DNA of 64,000 bases, taken from Saccharothrix sp. NRRL B-16314 (lineage in GTDB: Bacteria; Actinomycetota; Actinomycetes; Mycobacteriales; Pseudonocardiaceae). The DNA is taken from assembly GCF_000716595.1 (NCBI RefSeq), contig NZ_JNXC01000016.1:79784-143783 (forward strand). Reading direction: 5' to 3'. Of the stretch, positions 15,375 through 24,628 are shown piece by piece. The position numbers and the translations under genes are program-made. Below the pieces are notes generated by a model. That model was not told where the DNA came from. It saw nothing but the letters and a program-made list of their open reading frames with translations, and ran no database searches. The stretch's first letter is position 1. Each line of letters starts with the position of its first letter.

Positions 15375-16082
15375 ATGTCCGCCTCGCTGCACCTCGCGGT
15401 GCGCAACGCCGCCGTCCTGACGACCGGTCTCGCGCGGACCCGCGGCCACGACCTGATCACCCGCTCCGGCTACCTCGCGCTGAGCGGGCCGACCCTGCTG
15501 AGGGTGCTCGCGGTGCGCCCGGACCCCGACCCGGACGACATCGCCGAGCTGGAGCTGCTGGTCAAGCGCGCACCGGCGCGGGTGGTGGTCGAGGACTCGT
15601 TCGGCACGATCGACGGCGCGGCGCTCGGGCTCACCTACCGGCAGCTGCCGGTCATGGTCCGGCCGCCGGAACCCGTGCCGCCGCCGGCCCTGGACGTCAC
15701 GCCCGTCCGGACGGCGGCCGAGTGGGCGGTCGCCGAGCAGGTCGTGGTCGACGGCTTCCCGATGCCGGGTTTCCCGACCGGCAACGCGCTGCCCCTGTCC
15801 CTGCTGGACCGGGAGGGCTTCCGGCTGCACACGGTGTGGCGCGACGGGTCGGTGGCCGGTGCGTGCCTGACCGTCGAGGCGGACGACGCAGTCGGCGTGT
15901 ACTGGGTGACGACCCTGCCCGAGCACCGCTCCCGGGGCGTCGGACGGGCGCTGATGCACGCGATGATCAACGAGTTCCCGGTGCCGATGACGCTCACCGC
16001 CGCCAAGCCTGGCCGGCCGCTCTACGAGTCGCTCGGCTTCTCGGTCGTCACCGAGGCCACCTGGTGGTCCAACGCCGACTGA
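15375..16082 (+). CDS. GNAT-family N-acetyltransferase
   Basis: 235 aa from ATG 15375. A -10-like TAGGGT (15362-15367) ends 7 nt before the ATG and no Shine-Dalgarno site is present, so the mRNA is probably leaderless. The C-terminal GNAT domain (about 110-235) has VGVYWVTTLPEHRSRGVGRALM, where RSRGVG is the acetyl-CoA pyrophosphate loop (Q/RxxGxG/A), and ends PLYESLGFSVVTEATWW. The N-terminal 110 residues are a poorly conserved extension (LTRSGYLALSGPTLLRVL-like). The substrate cannot be inferred. Confidence 0.85.
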   Translation: MSASLHLAVRNAAVLTTGLARTRGHDLITRSGYLALSGPTLLRVLAVRPDPDPDDIAELELLVKRAPARVVVEDSFGTIDGAALGLTYRQLPVMVRPPEPVPPPALDVTPVRTAAEWAVAEQVVVDGFPMPGFPTGNALPLSLLDREGFRLHTVWRDGSVAGACLTVEADDAVGVYWVTTLPEHRSRGVGRALMHAMINEFPVPMTLTAAKPGRPLYESLGFSVVTEATWWSNAD

Positions 16083-16177
16083 CCGCTCGAACCCCGCTGA
16101 GGGCGAACGGGTGATGATGTCGCTGGTCGGGGACGATCCCGGGGTCTCTTTCACGTTCCCGGAGTTACCTTGGGAGC

Positions 16178-17305
16178 ATGACCGCAGAGGTGGGGCAGCG
16201 GTCCCGGCTGGCCGCGGTGGACAACCTGAAGGTGCTGCTCGTCGCCTGGGTGATCGGCGGGCACGCGCTGCTCGGGTACTCCGCGGTGGGCGGGTGGCCG
16301 TACGACGAGGTCAACGAAGTCGCGTTCGAACCGCACGTCGAGGCCGTGCTGGCCGCCGTCCTCGGCCCGTCGGGCCTGTTCCTGATGGGCACCTTCTACC
16401 TCCTGTCCGGGCTGTTCGCGCCGGAGTCGTTGGCGCGCAAGGGAACCGCCCGGTTCATCGGCGACCGGCTCGTGCGGCTGGGCATCCCGTTCGCGGTCTC
16501 CGCGCTGCTGGTGTGGCCGCTGTCGCTGTGGTTGGCGTACCGGGCCGCCGGGCACGACGTCACGCCGTGGTGGGTGTTCACGCACCGCGAGCCGCTGCTG
16601 GACTCAGGGTCGCTGTGGTTCGTGGAGATCCTGCTGCTGTTCTCCGTCGCCTACGCGCTGTTCGGCCGGCCGGCGTCGGCCGCGGTCGTGCTCACCGGTG
16701 GCCACCTCGTCGCGGTCACGGCGGGCGTCGTGGTGAGCACGTTCGCGGTGCGGCTGTGGATCCCGGCGCGCAGCGGCCAGGTCGGAGACCTGCACATCTG
16801 GTGGTGGCCGCAGCTGATCGCGATGTTCGGGCTCGGCGTCGTCGGCGCGCGTTCGGGGCTCGCGCAGCGGGTGCCGGAACGGATGTGGCGGGGCAGCCGG
16901 GTGGTCGCGGCGCTGGCGATCCTGTCCGTGCCGGTGGCGGCCGTCGCCCTCGGCGTGTCGGACCTGGCCGGTGAGGCGGAACCGTTCCTCGGCGGCTGGC
17001 GGTGGGAGGCGCTGCTGTTCGCCGTGGTGGAGGCGGTGCTCGTGGTCGGCGGGTCGGTGTGGCTGCTCGGCTGGGCGCAGCGCCGGCTCACCCGTGACGG
17101 TCCGCTGGCGGTGGCGCTCTCGCGCGGAGCGTTCGCCGCGTTCTTCATCCAGGGGCCGGTTCTGATCGTGCTGGCGGTGGCGGCCCGGCCGTTGCCGTTC
17201 CCGGCCGAGGTGAAAGCGTTCCTGGTGGCGGCGATCGCGATCCTGGTGTCTTTCGGGGTCGGTTGGCTATTGGCCACCCGAACGCGTCTGGGGCGCTTTC
17301 TCTAA
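16178..17305 (+). CDS. Acyltransferase-3 family integral membrane protein
   Basis: 375 aa from ATG 16178. TACCTT (16166-16171) ends 6 nt upstream, so this gene too is probably leaderless, although GGGAG is also close by. There are about ten hydrophobic segments. The N-terminus RLAAVDNLKVLLVAWVIGGHALLGY carries the His of TM1 that is conserved in acyltransferase-3 (OafA/NolL) proteins, and FLMGTFYLLSGLFAPESLARKG follows with the usual Arg/Lys after TM2. The family transfers acyl groups to extracytoplasmic sugars or lipids. The acceptor is unknown. Confidence 0.85.
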   Translation: MTAEVGQRSRLAAVDNLKVLLVAWVIGGHALLGYSAVGGWPYDEVNEVAFEPHVEAVLAAVLGPSGLFLMGTFYLLSGLFAPESLARKGTARFIGDRLVRLGIPFAVSALLVWPLSLWLAYRAAGHDVTPWWVFTHREPLLDSGSLWFVEILLLFSVAYALFGRPASAAVVLTGGHLVAVTAGVVVSTFAVRLWIPARSGQVGDLHIWWWPQLIAMFGLGVVGARSGLAQRVPERMWRGSRVVAALAILSVPVAAVALGVSDLAGEAEPFLGGWRWEALLFAVVEAVLVVGGSVWLLGWAQRRLTRDGPLAVALSRGAFAAFFIQGPVLIVLAVAARPLPFPAEVKAFLVAAIAILVSFGVGWLLATRTRLGRFL

Positions 17306-17491
17306 TCCGCTCTGCGCGGACGGGAATTCGAGCCGAATAGGCGTGCCGGGAGGTGTCGGGAGGTCGGGTGCTCACGTGGTGGGAAGCCCGGTCGGGTGAC
17401 GCCGGCACCACACCGCGTGGTTTCCAACCAGTGGGACACCTGGGCATACCCGGGACGGGGACGGACGCCTCGGTGTGGGAGACTTCGCGCC

Positions 17492-18355
17492 ATGGCTCCT
17501 CTTCGCTTCGCCCTGCCCAACAAGGGCTCGTTGAGTGCTCCCGCGGCCCAAATGCTGGCCGAAGCGGGTTACCGGGTGAACAGGTCAGGCCGTGAGCTGA
17601 TCGTGGCCGACCCGGCAAATGATGTGCAGTTCTTTTTCCTGCGTCCCCGCGACATCGCGGTGTACGTGGGCGAGGGGTCGTTGGACGTCGGCATCACCGG
17701 TCGTGATCTGCTGCTCGATTCCACCGTGTCCGCGAAGGAAATCCTGCCGCTCGGCTTCGGTCGGGCGTCGTTCTACTTCGCGTCGAAGCCCGGTGGCATC
17801 GAGGACGCCGCCGGGCTGGAGGGCAGGCGGATCGCGACCAGCTACCCGAACCTGGTCGAGCACCACCTGGCCGACCTCGGCATCAAGGCGCGCCTCGTCC
17901 GGCTGGACGGCGCGGTGGAGACGGCCGTCGAACTCGGCGTGGCCGACGCGATCGCCGACGTGGTGGAAACCGGCATCACGCTGAAGACCTCCGGGCTGGA
18001 GACGTTCGGCTCGCCGATCCTCAAGTCCGAGGCCGTGCTGATCCAGGGCGACACCGTGGCCGACAACGGGAACTCGGTGCGCGCGGTCGAGATCCTGCAC
18101 CGCCGGCTCCAGGGCGTGCTGATCGCCCGCCGCTACGTCATCCTCGACTTCGACTGCCCCACGGAGGCGCAGGAGGAGGCGTTCAAGCTGGTACCCGGCA
18201 TCGAGTCGCCCACCGTCTCGCCGCTGGCCCGCGAGGGCTGGGTCGCCGTCCGCTCCCTCGTGCCGCGCGACGACGCGCCGTTCATCATGGACGAACTGTG
18301 GCGAGTGGGCGCCCGCGCCATCCTCGTCAGCTCCCTCGACACCTGCCGCATCTAG
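17492..18355 (+). CDS. hisG: ATP phosphoribosyltransferase HisG, long form
   Basis: 287 aa. It joins ATP and PRPP in the first step of histidine synthesis. It begins LRFALPNKGSLSAPAAQMLAEAG. The PRPP-binding loop region is GVADAIADVVETGITLKTSG, and an ACT-like C-terminal domain (about 210-287; LVPGIESPTVSPLAREGWVAVRSLV) makes it the long, histidine-inhibited form used by mycobacteria. Starting at ATG 17492 gives the normal N-terminus. A -10-like GAGACT ends 7 nt before it. hisE, often just upstream in actinobacteria, is not here: the preceding gene is an acyltransferase and the next is a reductase. Confidence 0.96.
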   Translation: MAPLRFALPNKGSLSAPAAQMLAEAGYRVNRSGRELIVADPANDVQFFFLRPRDIAVYVGEGSLDVGITGRDLLLDSTVSAKEILPLGFGRASFYFASKPGGIEDAAGLEGRRIATSYPNLVEHHLADLGIKARLVRLDGAVETAVELGVADAIADVVETGITLKTSGLETFGSPILKSEAVLIQGDTVADNGNSVRAVEILHRRLQGVLIARRYVILDFDCPTEAQEEAFKLVPGIESPTVSPLAREGWVAVRSLVPRDDAPFIMDELWRVGARAILVSSLDTCRI

Positions 18356-18384
18356 CCACCGAGAGTCGAACACCCGAACACCCC

Positions 18385-18429
18385 GAACTCCACGTTCGCG
18401 CACCCGCACCGGGCGTGAACGTGGAGTTC
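18385..18429 (+). terminator. Hairpin after hisG
   Basis: A 13-bp perfect stem (18385-18397 with 18417-18429, GAACTCCACGTTC and its complement) with a 19-nt loop, then a C/T-rich stretch (TTCGTCTTCC). It is a plausible terminator 30 bp past hisG. Confidence 0.6.
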
Positions 18430-18473
18430 TTCGTCTTCCCGGGCCACCCCCGTCGGCTTCCTGAGCGTTGAAG

Positions 18474-18508
18474 CCAGCACCCGCGAGTGCCCGACTCGCG
18501 GGTGCTGG
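18474..18508 (+). terminator. Second hairpin between hisG and the FMN reductase gene
   Basis: A 15-bp perfect stem (CCAGCACCCGCGAGT and its complement) with a 5-nt loop. There is no T-tract. It could be a back-up terminator or an RNA structure in the leader of the next gene, whose Shine-Dalgarno site is 39 bp further on. Confidence 0.55.
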
Positions 18509-18560
18509 ATCGCGTCTAGCGGGCGGTCTCGCGCCTTCTGGGTGAGAGGAGGTGGTCGGG

Positions 18561-19109
18561 GTGGAGCCGCTGCGCATCGCCGTGATCATCGGCAGCACCC
18601 GTGAAGGACGCGTCGGTGACGGCATCGGCCGGTGGGTCGCCGACGTCGCGGCCGGCCGGGACGACGTCGAACCCGTCGTGGTCGACCTGGCCGACTACGA
18701 CTTCCCGCCGTGCTACCCGGCGCGGCCGACGCCCGAGGTGCGGCGGTTCACCGGGCAGGTGGCGGACGCGGACGGGTTCGTCGTCGTCACGCCCGAGTAC
18801 AACCGCAGCTTCCCCGCCTCGCTCAAGCAGGCCATCGACTACGCGTACGACGAGTGGCAGGCCAAGCCGGCGGGGTTCGTCTCCTACGGCTACCGCTCCG
18901 AGGGCTTCCACGCCGTGGAACACCTCCGAACAGTTTTCACCGAGTTGCACGTCATGACGATGCGCACCGGCGTCGGCGTGAACCTCCTCGCCGGCGAACC
19001 GATCGACACCGAACACCGCCGGTGCGCCGCGGCAGCGATGTTCGACCAGCTCACCTGGTGGGCGTCGGCCCTGAAGGAAGCCCGCACCCGACGCCCCTAC
19101 GTCTCCTGA
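18561..19109 (+). CDS. NADPH-dependent FMN reductase / quinone reductase-like flavoprotein
   Basis: 182 aa from GTG 18561, placed 8 nt after AGGAGG. The GTG at 18552 overlaps that site and is rejected. It has the flavodoxin-like fold: [20 protein letters not shown] carries the FMN phosphate loop (GSTREGR), and [20 protein letters not shown] is the classical PEYNxSxPxxLKxAID flavin-ring loop of the NADPH_FMN_red family. Likely roles are quinone or flavin reduction. A DrrAB-like ABC exporter follows after 19 bp and may share the transcript. Confidence 0.9.
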   Translation: MEPLRIAVIIGSTREGRVGDGIGRWVADVAAGRDDVEPVVVDLADYDFPPCYPARPTPEVRRFTGQVADADGFVVVTPEYNRSFPASLKQAIDYAYDEWQAKPAGFVSYGYRSEGFHAVEHLRTVFTELHVMTMRTGVGVNLLAGEPIDTEHRRCAAAAMFDQLTWWASALKEARTRRPYVS

Positions 19110-19128
19110 TATCCGAGAAAGGGAAATC

Positions 19129-20097
19129 ATGAACGCCATCGAAACGTCGGGCCTGGTCAAGGTCTTCGGCGACACCCGCGCGGTGGACGGCGTCGACCTG
19201 ACCGTGCCCGCCGGGACGGTGTACGGCCTGCTCGGCCCGAACGGCGCGGGCAAGACCACGACGGTCCGCATGCTCGCCACCCTGCTGCGACCCGACGACG
19301 GGGAGGCGCGGGTGTTCGGTCACGACGTCCGCGCCGACCCGGACGCGGTCCGGCAGCTCGTCAGCCTCACCGGGCAGTACGCCTCGGTGGACGAGGACCT
19401 CACCGGCACCGAGAACCTGGTCCTGCTGGGCAGGCTCCTCGGCCACACCCGCGGCCACGCCCGGCAGCGGGCCGCGCAGCTGCTGGAGGCGTTCGGGCTG
19501 ACCGACGCGGCGGGCAAGCAGGTCAAGCACTACTCCGGTGGCATGCGCCGCCGGCTGGACATCGCGGCCAGCATCCTCAACACGCCGAAGCTGCTGTTCC
19601 TGGACGAGCCGACCACCGGCCTCGACCCGCGCAGCCGCAACCAGGTGTGGGACATCGTCCGCGCGGTCGTCGCGCACGGCACCACGGTGCTGCTGACCAC
19701 GCAGTACCTGGACGAGGCCGACCAGCTCGCGTCCCGGATCGCGGTGATCGACCACGGCAAGGTGATCGCCGAGGGCACCAAGGGCGAGCTGAAGGCGTCG
19801 GTCGGCGTCGGCGCGGTGCACCTGCGGCTGCGTGACGCGGACCAGCGGCCACGGGCGCAGCAGGTGCTGGCCGCCGCGCTCGACGCGGACGTGCAGCTCG
19901 ACCCGGACCCGGTCGCGCTCACCGCGCGGCTGACCGGCCGGGCCACCGAGCAGGCCGCCGAGGCGTTGGCCCAGCTCGCCCGCGAGGGCATCACCGTCGA
20001 CACGTTCTCGCTCGGCCAGCCGAGCCTGGACGAGGTGTTCCTCGCGCTCACCGGCAACACCGACAAGACCGACAAGAAGAAGGAGGCGGCGGCGTGA
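19129..20097 (+). CDS. ABC-2 exporter ATPase (DrrA-like)
   Basis: 322 aa. It is the ATP-binding subunit of a daunorubicin-resistance-type exporter: Walker [19 protein letters not shown]-loop [19 protein letters not shown], signature [16 protein letters not shown], Walker [17 protein letters not shown], and H-loop [13 protein letters not shown], where the switch His is replaced by Gln as usual in DrrA proteins. The C-terminal 80 residues are the DrrA-type regulatory extension ([22 protein letters not shown]). The stop overlaps the start of the permease gene (GTGA). The exported compound is unknown. Confidence 0.93.
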   Translation: MNAIETSGLVKVFGDTRAVDGVDLTVPAGTVYGLLGPNGAGKTTTVRMLATLLRPDDGEARVFGHDVRADPDAVRQLVSLTGQYASVDEDLTGTENLVLLGRLLGHTRGHARQRAAQLLEAFGLTDAAGKQVKHYSGGMRRRLDIAASILNTPKLLFLDEPTTGLDPRSRNQVWDIVRAVVAHGTTVLLTTQYLDEADQLASRIAVIDHGKVIAEGTKGELKASVGVGAVHLRLRDADQRPRAQQVLAAALDADVQLDPDPVALTARLTGRATEQAAEALAQLAREGITVDTFSLGQPSLDEVFLALTGNTDKTDKKKEAAA

Positions 20098-20936
20098 CCG
20101 TCACCAAGGAAGCCGAACTCCTGCCCGCGCCGAAGGCGGAGGACCTGGCGGCGGTGCTGTTGGAGACCGTGCAGCCGACGCGGCCGTCCGCGCTGTCCGC
20201 GTCGCTCACCTTCGGCTGGCGCGCGGTGCTCAAGATCAAGCACGTGCCGGAGCAGCTGTTCGACGTCACCGCGTTCCCGATCATGATGATCCTGATGTTC
20301 ACCTACCTGTTCGGCGGCGCGCTCGCCGGCTCGCCGGGGGAGTACATCCAGTACCTGCTGCCCGGCATCACGGTGACCAGCGTCGTGATGATCACCATGT
20401 ACACGGGTGTCGCGGTGAACACCGACATCGAGAAGGGCGTGTTCGACCGGTTCCGCACGCTGCCGATCTGGCGGCCCGCGCCGATGGTCGGCTACATCCT
20501 CGGCGACCTGCTGCGGTACGTGCTGGCGTCGTTCACCATCATGGTCGTCGGCCTGATCCTCGGTTTCCGGCCCGACGGCGGTGTCGTGGGCGTCGTGCTG
20601 GGCGTCGGGTTGCTGGTGGTGTTCTCGTTCGCGTTCTCGTGGATCTGGACGATGTTCGGGCTGCTGCTGCGCAGCGAGAAGTCGGTGATGGGCACGAGCA
20701 TGCTGGTGCTGTTCCCGCTGACGTTCCTGTCCAACGTCTACGTCGACCCGGCCACCATGCCCGGTTGGCTGCAGGCGTTCGTCAACGTCAACCCGATCAG
20801 CAAGTTGGTGGCGGCCGTGCGGTCGCTGATGGCAGGCGGCTTCGACGGTGACGCGATGCTGTGGACGTTGGGCTACAGCGCGTTGTTCACCATCGTGTTC
20901 GGCGCCTGGACCATGCGCCTGTACAACCGGAAGTGA
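20094..20936 (+). CDS. ABC-2 exporter permease (DrrB-like)
   Basis: 280 aa from GTG 20094, overlapping the ATPase gene by 4 nt. About 45 cytoplasmic residues precede six membrane spans (first: [20 protein letters not shown]). The DrrB-type signature is present: [29 protein letters not shown], then [21 protein letters not shown] and [14 protein letters not shown]. Together with the ATPase it should form a lipophilic drug or lipid exporter. Confidence 0.92.
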   Translation: MTVTKEAELLPAPKAEDLAAVLLETVQPTRPSALSASLTFGWRAVLKIKHVPEQLFDVTAFPIMMILMFTYLFGGALAGSPGEYIQYLLPGITVTSVVMITMYTGVAVNTDIEKGVFDRFRTLPIWRPAPMVGYILGDLLRYVLASFTIMVVGLILGFRPDGGVVGVVLGVGLLVVFSFAFSWIWTMFGLLLRSEKSVMGTSMLVLFPLTFLSNVYVDPATMPGWLQAFVNVNPISKLVAAVRSLMAGGFDGDAMLWTLGYSALFTIVFGAWTMRLYNRK

Positions 20937-20952
20937 CGCCCCGGGAACCCGA

Positions 20953-23910
20953 CTACAGCTTGAAGTGCTCGTGTCCTGAGTAGACGCACGTCGCCCCGGT
21001 CGACACGGTCCCCCGCAAGTGGGCCGCGAGACCGGGGTGGCGCGCGTCCAGCTTCCGGAGCGTGTCGCGGATGCGGGCGGTGACGGTCTTGCGCGCCCGT
21101 TCCGCCTCGTCGCCCAGCCTGCGGGTGCGGCCCGCCAAGCCGGCGGCGGCGCGCAGTTCCTCCAGCAGCGCCTGGCGTTCGCGGTCGAGGGCGGCGGCGC
21201 GGTCGTCGTCGAACGCCCGGTCGATCTCGTCGTCCAACTCGTCAAGGCGCCGCCGGTACCGGGCCTTCGCCTCGTCGTCCAGGACGGGGTCGCCGCCGAG
21301 ACGGGCCGACGCCACCGCCTCGGGCGCGAGCAGCGACACGGCCGGCACCGGTTCACCCGGGCTGCCCAGCAGCACGTGCAGGTCGCGCAAGCCCTTCGAG
21401 TCGGGCATCCGCACCGTGGCACCGCCGTAGGTCAACGTCCACACGTCGCCGTCGCGGCGGAACTCCTGCGGCGCCGGGACGACCGGCTCGGCGGCAGCCG
21501 AACCACCCTGCGCGCTCAACGCCTCGGCCAGGTGACGCCGGGCCGGCACCGCCCACGGTCGAGCGTGCATCCGCTCGGCCGACCGCTGCGCCGCGCCCAG
21601 CTCCTCCACCGCCTCGTCGTACCGCCCCAGCACCAGGTCCACCACGCCCAGCCACAGGTCGACCGGGCCGCTGATGTCACACCCGTACATCGACACCAGC
21701 CACTTGCCCCGGTGCGGCGCCAACTCCTCCCGCACCCGCGCGGCCAGCTCACGGTCACCGGTCGCGAGCGCGAACCGGGCGCGGAAGCGCAGCCACAGCG
21801 GCTCGAACAGCTGCTGGTGCCGGTGGTCGGGCTTGACCGGGTCGAGGAAACCCCGCGCCGTCTCCACGTCACCGCGTTCCAGCGCCGTGATCCCCGCAGT
21901 AAGACCGGGGCACGGGTGGGAGCTCGCGGCGATCTCCGCCGCCAGCTCGTCCAGCTCGGCGAACCTGCCCTGCGGCAGCAGCAGCGCCCACCGCAGGTGC
22001 AGGTACATCATCCGGAAACCCGGGTGGCTGCTCGCGCCCAGCTCGGTCGCCTTGACCAGCATCGCCTCGGCCTCGGCGTACCGGCCCTGCATGGTGAAGA
22101 CGATGGACTGGTCGATGGCCGACGAGAAGCTGAACCTCGCCAGGCCGATCCGTTCGGACAGCGCCACGAACGCGTTCAACTGCTCGGCGTAGCGCGGGTC
22201 GCCCAGCTCCACCAGCGCCACCCAGCGGAACGAGGTGGCGAAGTGCTCCGTGCTGTGGTCGCCGCTGCGGCGCGACACGGAGACCAGCTCCTCCATCAAC
22301 GCCAGCCGCTGCGCCGCGTTGGCGATGCCGGGCGTGGTGTCGTGCGCCGACCACAAGCCGGTGGCCAGCGCGTCGTCGTCGTCACCGCCCCGCGCCATCT
22401 CGGTGACGTGCAGGCTGATCGTGCGGGCCAACTCCTCCGGCGGCACGTCCGGCGGCGGCCCGATCAGCCGGGTGTGCGCCTCGTGGAGCAGCCGCACGTC
22501 CTCGAGATCGGTGAACCGGTAGAGCGACAGCGCCACCCGGGCGAACGGCTCCGGGTCGTCCAGCTCGCGGGCGGCGACGGTGGCCTCGTCGAAGACGCGT
22601 CGCGCCTCGGCGGGCTCGGCGGAGTGGAACAGGTCGTGGCCCAGCTCCAACGCGACCGCGATCCGCCGCCGCGGGGTGTCCGCACGGGCGAGCGCCCGCC
22701 GGTAGTGCCCGGAGGCCTCCTCGAAGGACATCCGGCTGCTCGCGTCACGCGCCGCGGTGACCAGGATGGCCACGGCGCGGTCCGCGGGCACCAGGTCGCC
22801 CGCCGAGTGCGCGTGCCGGGCCAGGTCGGCGGGGAACACCTCGTCGGCCAGGTCGCCGTCCAACGCGCGCACCACGGCCGCGTGCCGTTCGGCCCGGTCG
22901 GACAGCGAGTCGTACAGGGTCTCGCGGACCAGGTCGTGCGCGAAGGAGAACCGGCCGCCGCCCAGCCCCAGCACCAGCCGTGCCTGCACGGCCTGGTCGA
23001 GCAGCCGGTCCACGGCCGGCACCGGCAGCGACGCGACCGCGGCCAGCACCTTCCGGTGGAACTCCCGCCCGAGCACGGAGGCCGTGGTCAGCAGGTCGCC
23101 GACCGGCACGGGCAGCAGCGACAACCGCCGGTGCAACGCGTCACGCACACCCGGCGCGACCGCCGTCACCGAGCCGCCGCCGTGCCACAGCCGCGCCGTC
23201 TGCTCGACGAAGAACGGGTTGCCGCCGGTGCGCAGGTGCACCTCGGCTACCAGGTCCGGACCGGGCTCGCGGCCCGCCGTGCGCGAGATCAGCTCGCCGA
23301 CCTCCGCCGGCGCCAGGCCCGTCAACGCGACCGTGGTGGCACGACTGAGCAGCGGCGTCATCACCGACCGCAGCGGGTGGTCCTCGGCGTCGACCTCGGC
23401 GTCGCGGTACGTGCCGACCAGCAGCAGCCGTTCGAACCAGGTGTGCTGCGCCGCGAACTCCAGCAGCCGCAACGACGCCGGATCGGCCCAGTGCAGGTCT
23501 TCCAGCACGACCACCACCGGCCGGTGGTGCGACACCGCGACCAGTGCCGTCGTCACCGCGTCGTACAGCGGGAAGCCCTCCGGCTTGTGCTCCGCGGGCG
23601 CCTCGCCGAGCAGCACCGCCAGCGGACCCCGGTCGACCGCCGCCCACTCGTCGGCCGTGGCGGCCCGGCGCAACGCGCGGATCACCTGCACCCACGGCCA
23701 GTAGCCGGGCGCGCCGTCGGAGTCCCAGCACGACCCGCCGAGCACCAGCGCGCCGTGCCGCCGAGCGTCCTCGGCCGCGCCCGTCACCAGCGTGGTCTTG
23801 CCGATACCGGCCTCACCGGCGACCAGCACGAGCCCGCCGTGGCTCCGGGTGGCGCGGTCGATCTCGACGCGCAGCACCCCGGCTGGGTGGTCCCGTCCGA
23901 TGAGTCGCAT
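20953..23910 (-). CDS. Large AAA/STAND regulator with TPR-like middle and conserved non-LuxR C-terminus
   Basis: 985 aa from ATG 23910. An N-terminal AAA ATPase (about 1-300) starts MRLIGRDHPAGVLRVEIDRA and has Walker A LVAGEAGIGKTTLV, Walker B VVVVLEDLHWADPASLRLLEF and sensor LLVGTYRDAEVD, as in LuxR-type LAL regulators. A helical TPR-like region follows (about 430-790). The end has no LuxR helix-turn-helix. It carries instead a beta-rich piece (WTLTYGGATVRMPDSKGLRDLHVLL), a charged coiled coil (RRRLDELDDEIDRAFDDD) and ARIRDTLRKLDARHPGLAAHL, a tail seen in many actinobacterial ATPases and possibly DNA-binding. It lies 44 bp after the TetR gene on the same strand. The role is presumed regulatory. 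Confidence 0.8.
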   Translation of the reverse strand: MRLIGRDHPAGVLRVEIDRATRSHGGLVLVAGEAGIGKTTLVTGAAEDARRHGALVLGGSCWDSDGAPGYWPWVQVIRALRRAATADEWAAVDRGPLAVLLGEAPAEHKPEGFPLYDAVTTALVAVSHHRPVVVVLEDLHWADPASLRLLEFAAQHTWFERLLLVGTYRDAEVDAEDHPLRSVMTPLLSRATTVALTGLAPAEVGELISRTAGREPGPDLVAEVHLRTGGNPFFVEQTARLWHGGGSVTAVAPGVRDALHRRLSLLPVPVGDLLTTASVLGREFHRKVLAAVASLPVPAVDRLLDQAVQARLVLGLGGGRFSFAHDLVRETLYDSLSDRAERHAAVVRALDGDLADEVFPADLARHAHSAGDLVPADRAVAILVTAARDASSRMSFEEASGHYRRALARADTPRRRIAVALELGHDLFHSAEPAEARRVFDEATVAARELDDPEPFARVALSLYRFTDLEDVRLLHEAHTRLIGPPPDVPPEELARTISLHVTEMARGGDDDDALATGLWSAHDTTPGIANAAQRLALMEELVSVSRRSGDHSTEHFATSFRWVALVELGDPRYAEQLNAFVALSERIGLARFSFSSAIDQSIVFTMQGRYAEAEAMLVKATELGASSHPGFRMMYLHLRWALLLPQGRFAELDELAAEIAASSHPCPGLTAGITALERGDVETARGFLDPVKPDHRHQQLFEPLWLRFRARFALATGDRELAARVREELAPHRGKWLVSMYGCDISGPVDLWLGVVDLVLGRYDEAVEELGAAQRSAERMHARPWAVPARRHLAEALSAQGGSAAAEPVVPAPQEFRRDGDVWTLTYGGATVRMPDSKGLRDLHVLLGSPGEPVPAVSLLAPEAVASARLGGDPVLDDEAKARYRRRLDELDDEIDRAFDDDRAAALDRERQALLEELRAAAGLAGRTRRLGDEAERARKTVTARIRDTLRKLDARHPGLAAHLRGTVSTGATCVYSGHEHFKL

Positions 23911-23954
23911 GGCAGGGTGAAACCTAACGCACCAGACCGCCGCCGGTCCGGCGT

Positions 23955-24551
23955 TCAGGGGGTGTCGGGCGTGCTTGATTCGCTCAGTTGTGCGAATGCC
24001 GCGTCCACCGCGCCGGGCAGCACGAGCGGGTCGCCGGCCGCGAGTTCGCTGCCCGCCTGGTAGCAGGCGATCGCCAGCTGCGGTGCGAGGACGGCCACCT
24101 CGATCGGCGTGCCGCGTTCGACCATCGTGTCCCGGAAGAGCGCGCACAACCTGGCGAACTTCCGGGCGGAGCGGTCACGCAGCTCCGGGTTGTCCCGCAG
24201 CAGGCGTTCGTGCGCGCGGAAGCGCTCCTGGTCCGCGGTCAACTCGCGGCACAGGTCCACCGTGACCTCGCGGAGCTGGGCCATCACGCCGGCCAGGTCG
24301 TGCACCGGCGGCAGTGCCCGGTGCCGCCCGGTGAGGCCTTCGACGATCTCCTGCTCGTTGGAGAAGGCGACTTCCTGCTTGTCGCCGAAGTAGCGGAAGA
24401 ACGTGGTCCGCCCGACCTCGGCGCGTTCGGCGATGTCGGCGACCGTGACGTCCGCGAACCCGCGTTCGGCGAACAGCGCGAACGCCGCCTCCACGATCTG
24501 CTCCCGCGCGCGCTGCTGCTTGCGTTCGCGCAGCGGCATCCGTCCCGACAT
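23955..24551 (-). CDS. TetR-family transcriptional repressor
   Basis: 198 aa from ATG 24551. TATGCT (24559-24564) ends 7 nt upstream, fitting a leaderless start. An ATG at 24563 overlaps that box. The HTH is textbook: REQIVEAAFALFAERGFADV, then TVADIAERAEVGRTTFFRYF. The C-terminal ligand domain is helical and not specific. It is divergent from a short-chain dehydrogenase. The shared 78-bp region holds the 13-bp palindrome GGTACTCAGTACC, a likely operator. I infer that it represses the SDR gene and itself. Confidence 0.9.
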   Translation of the reverse strand: MSGRMPLRERKQQRAREQIVEAAFALFAERGFADVTVADIAERAEVGRTTFFRYFGDKQEVAFSNEQEIVEGLTGRHRALPPVHDLAGVMAQLREVTVDLCRELTADQERFRAHERLLRDNPELRDRSARKFARLCALFRDTMVERGTPIEVAVLAPQLAIACYQAGSELAAGDPLVLPGAVDAAFAQLSESSTPDTP

Positions 24552-24588
24552 GCGGGTCAGCATAGCGGTGCGGCACGGCGTTCTGTAC

Positions 24589-24601
24589 GGTACTCAGTAC
24601 C
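24589..24601. promoter_or_regulatory. Candidate TetR operator GGTACTCAGTACC
   Basis: A 13-bp palindrome with a single central base sits between the divergent TetR and SDR genes, overlapping a possible -10 TACGGT (24585-24590) for the SDR gene. Confidence 0.5.
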
Positions 24602-24628
24602 AGTTGAAACTACGTACCGGGAGCGACC

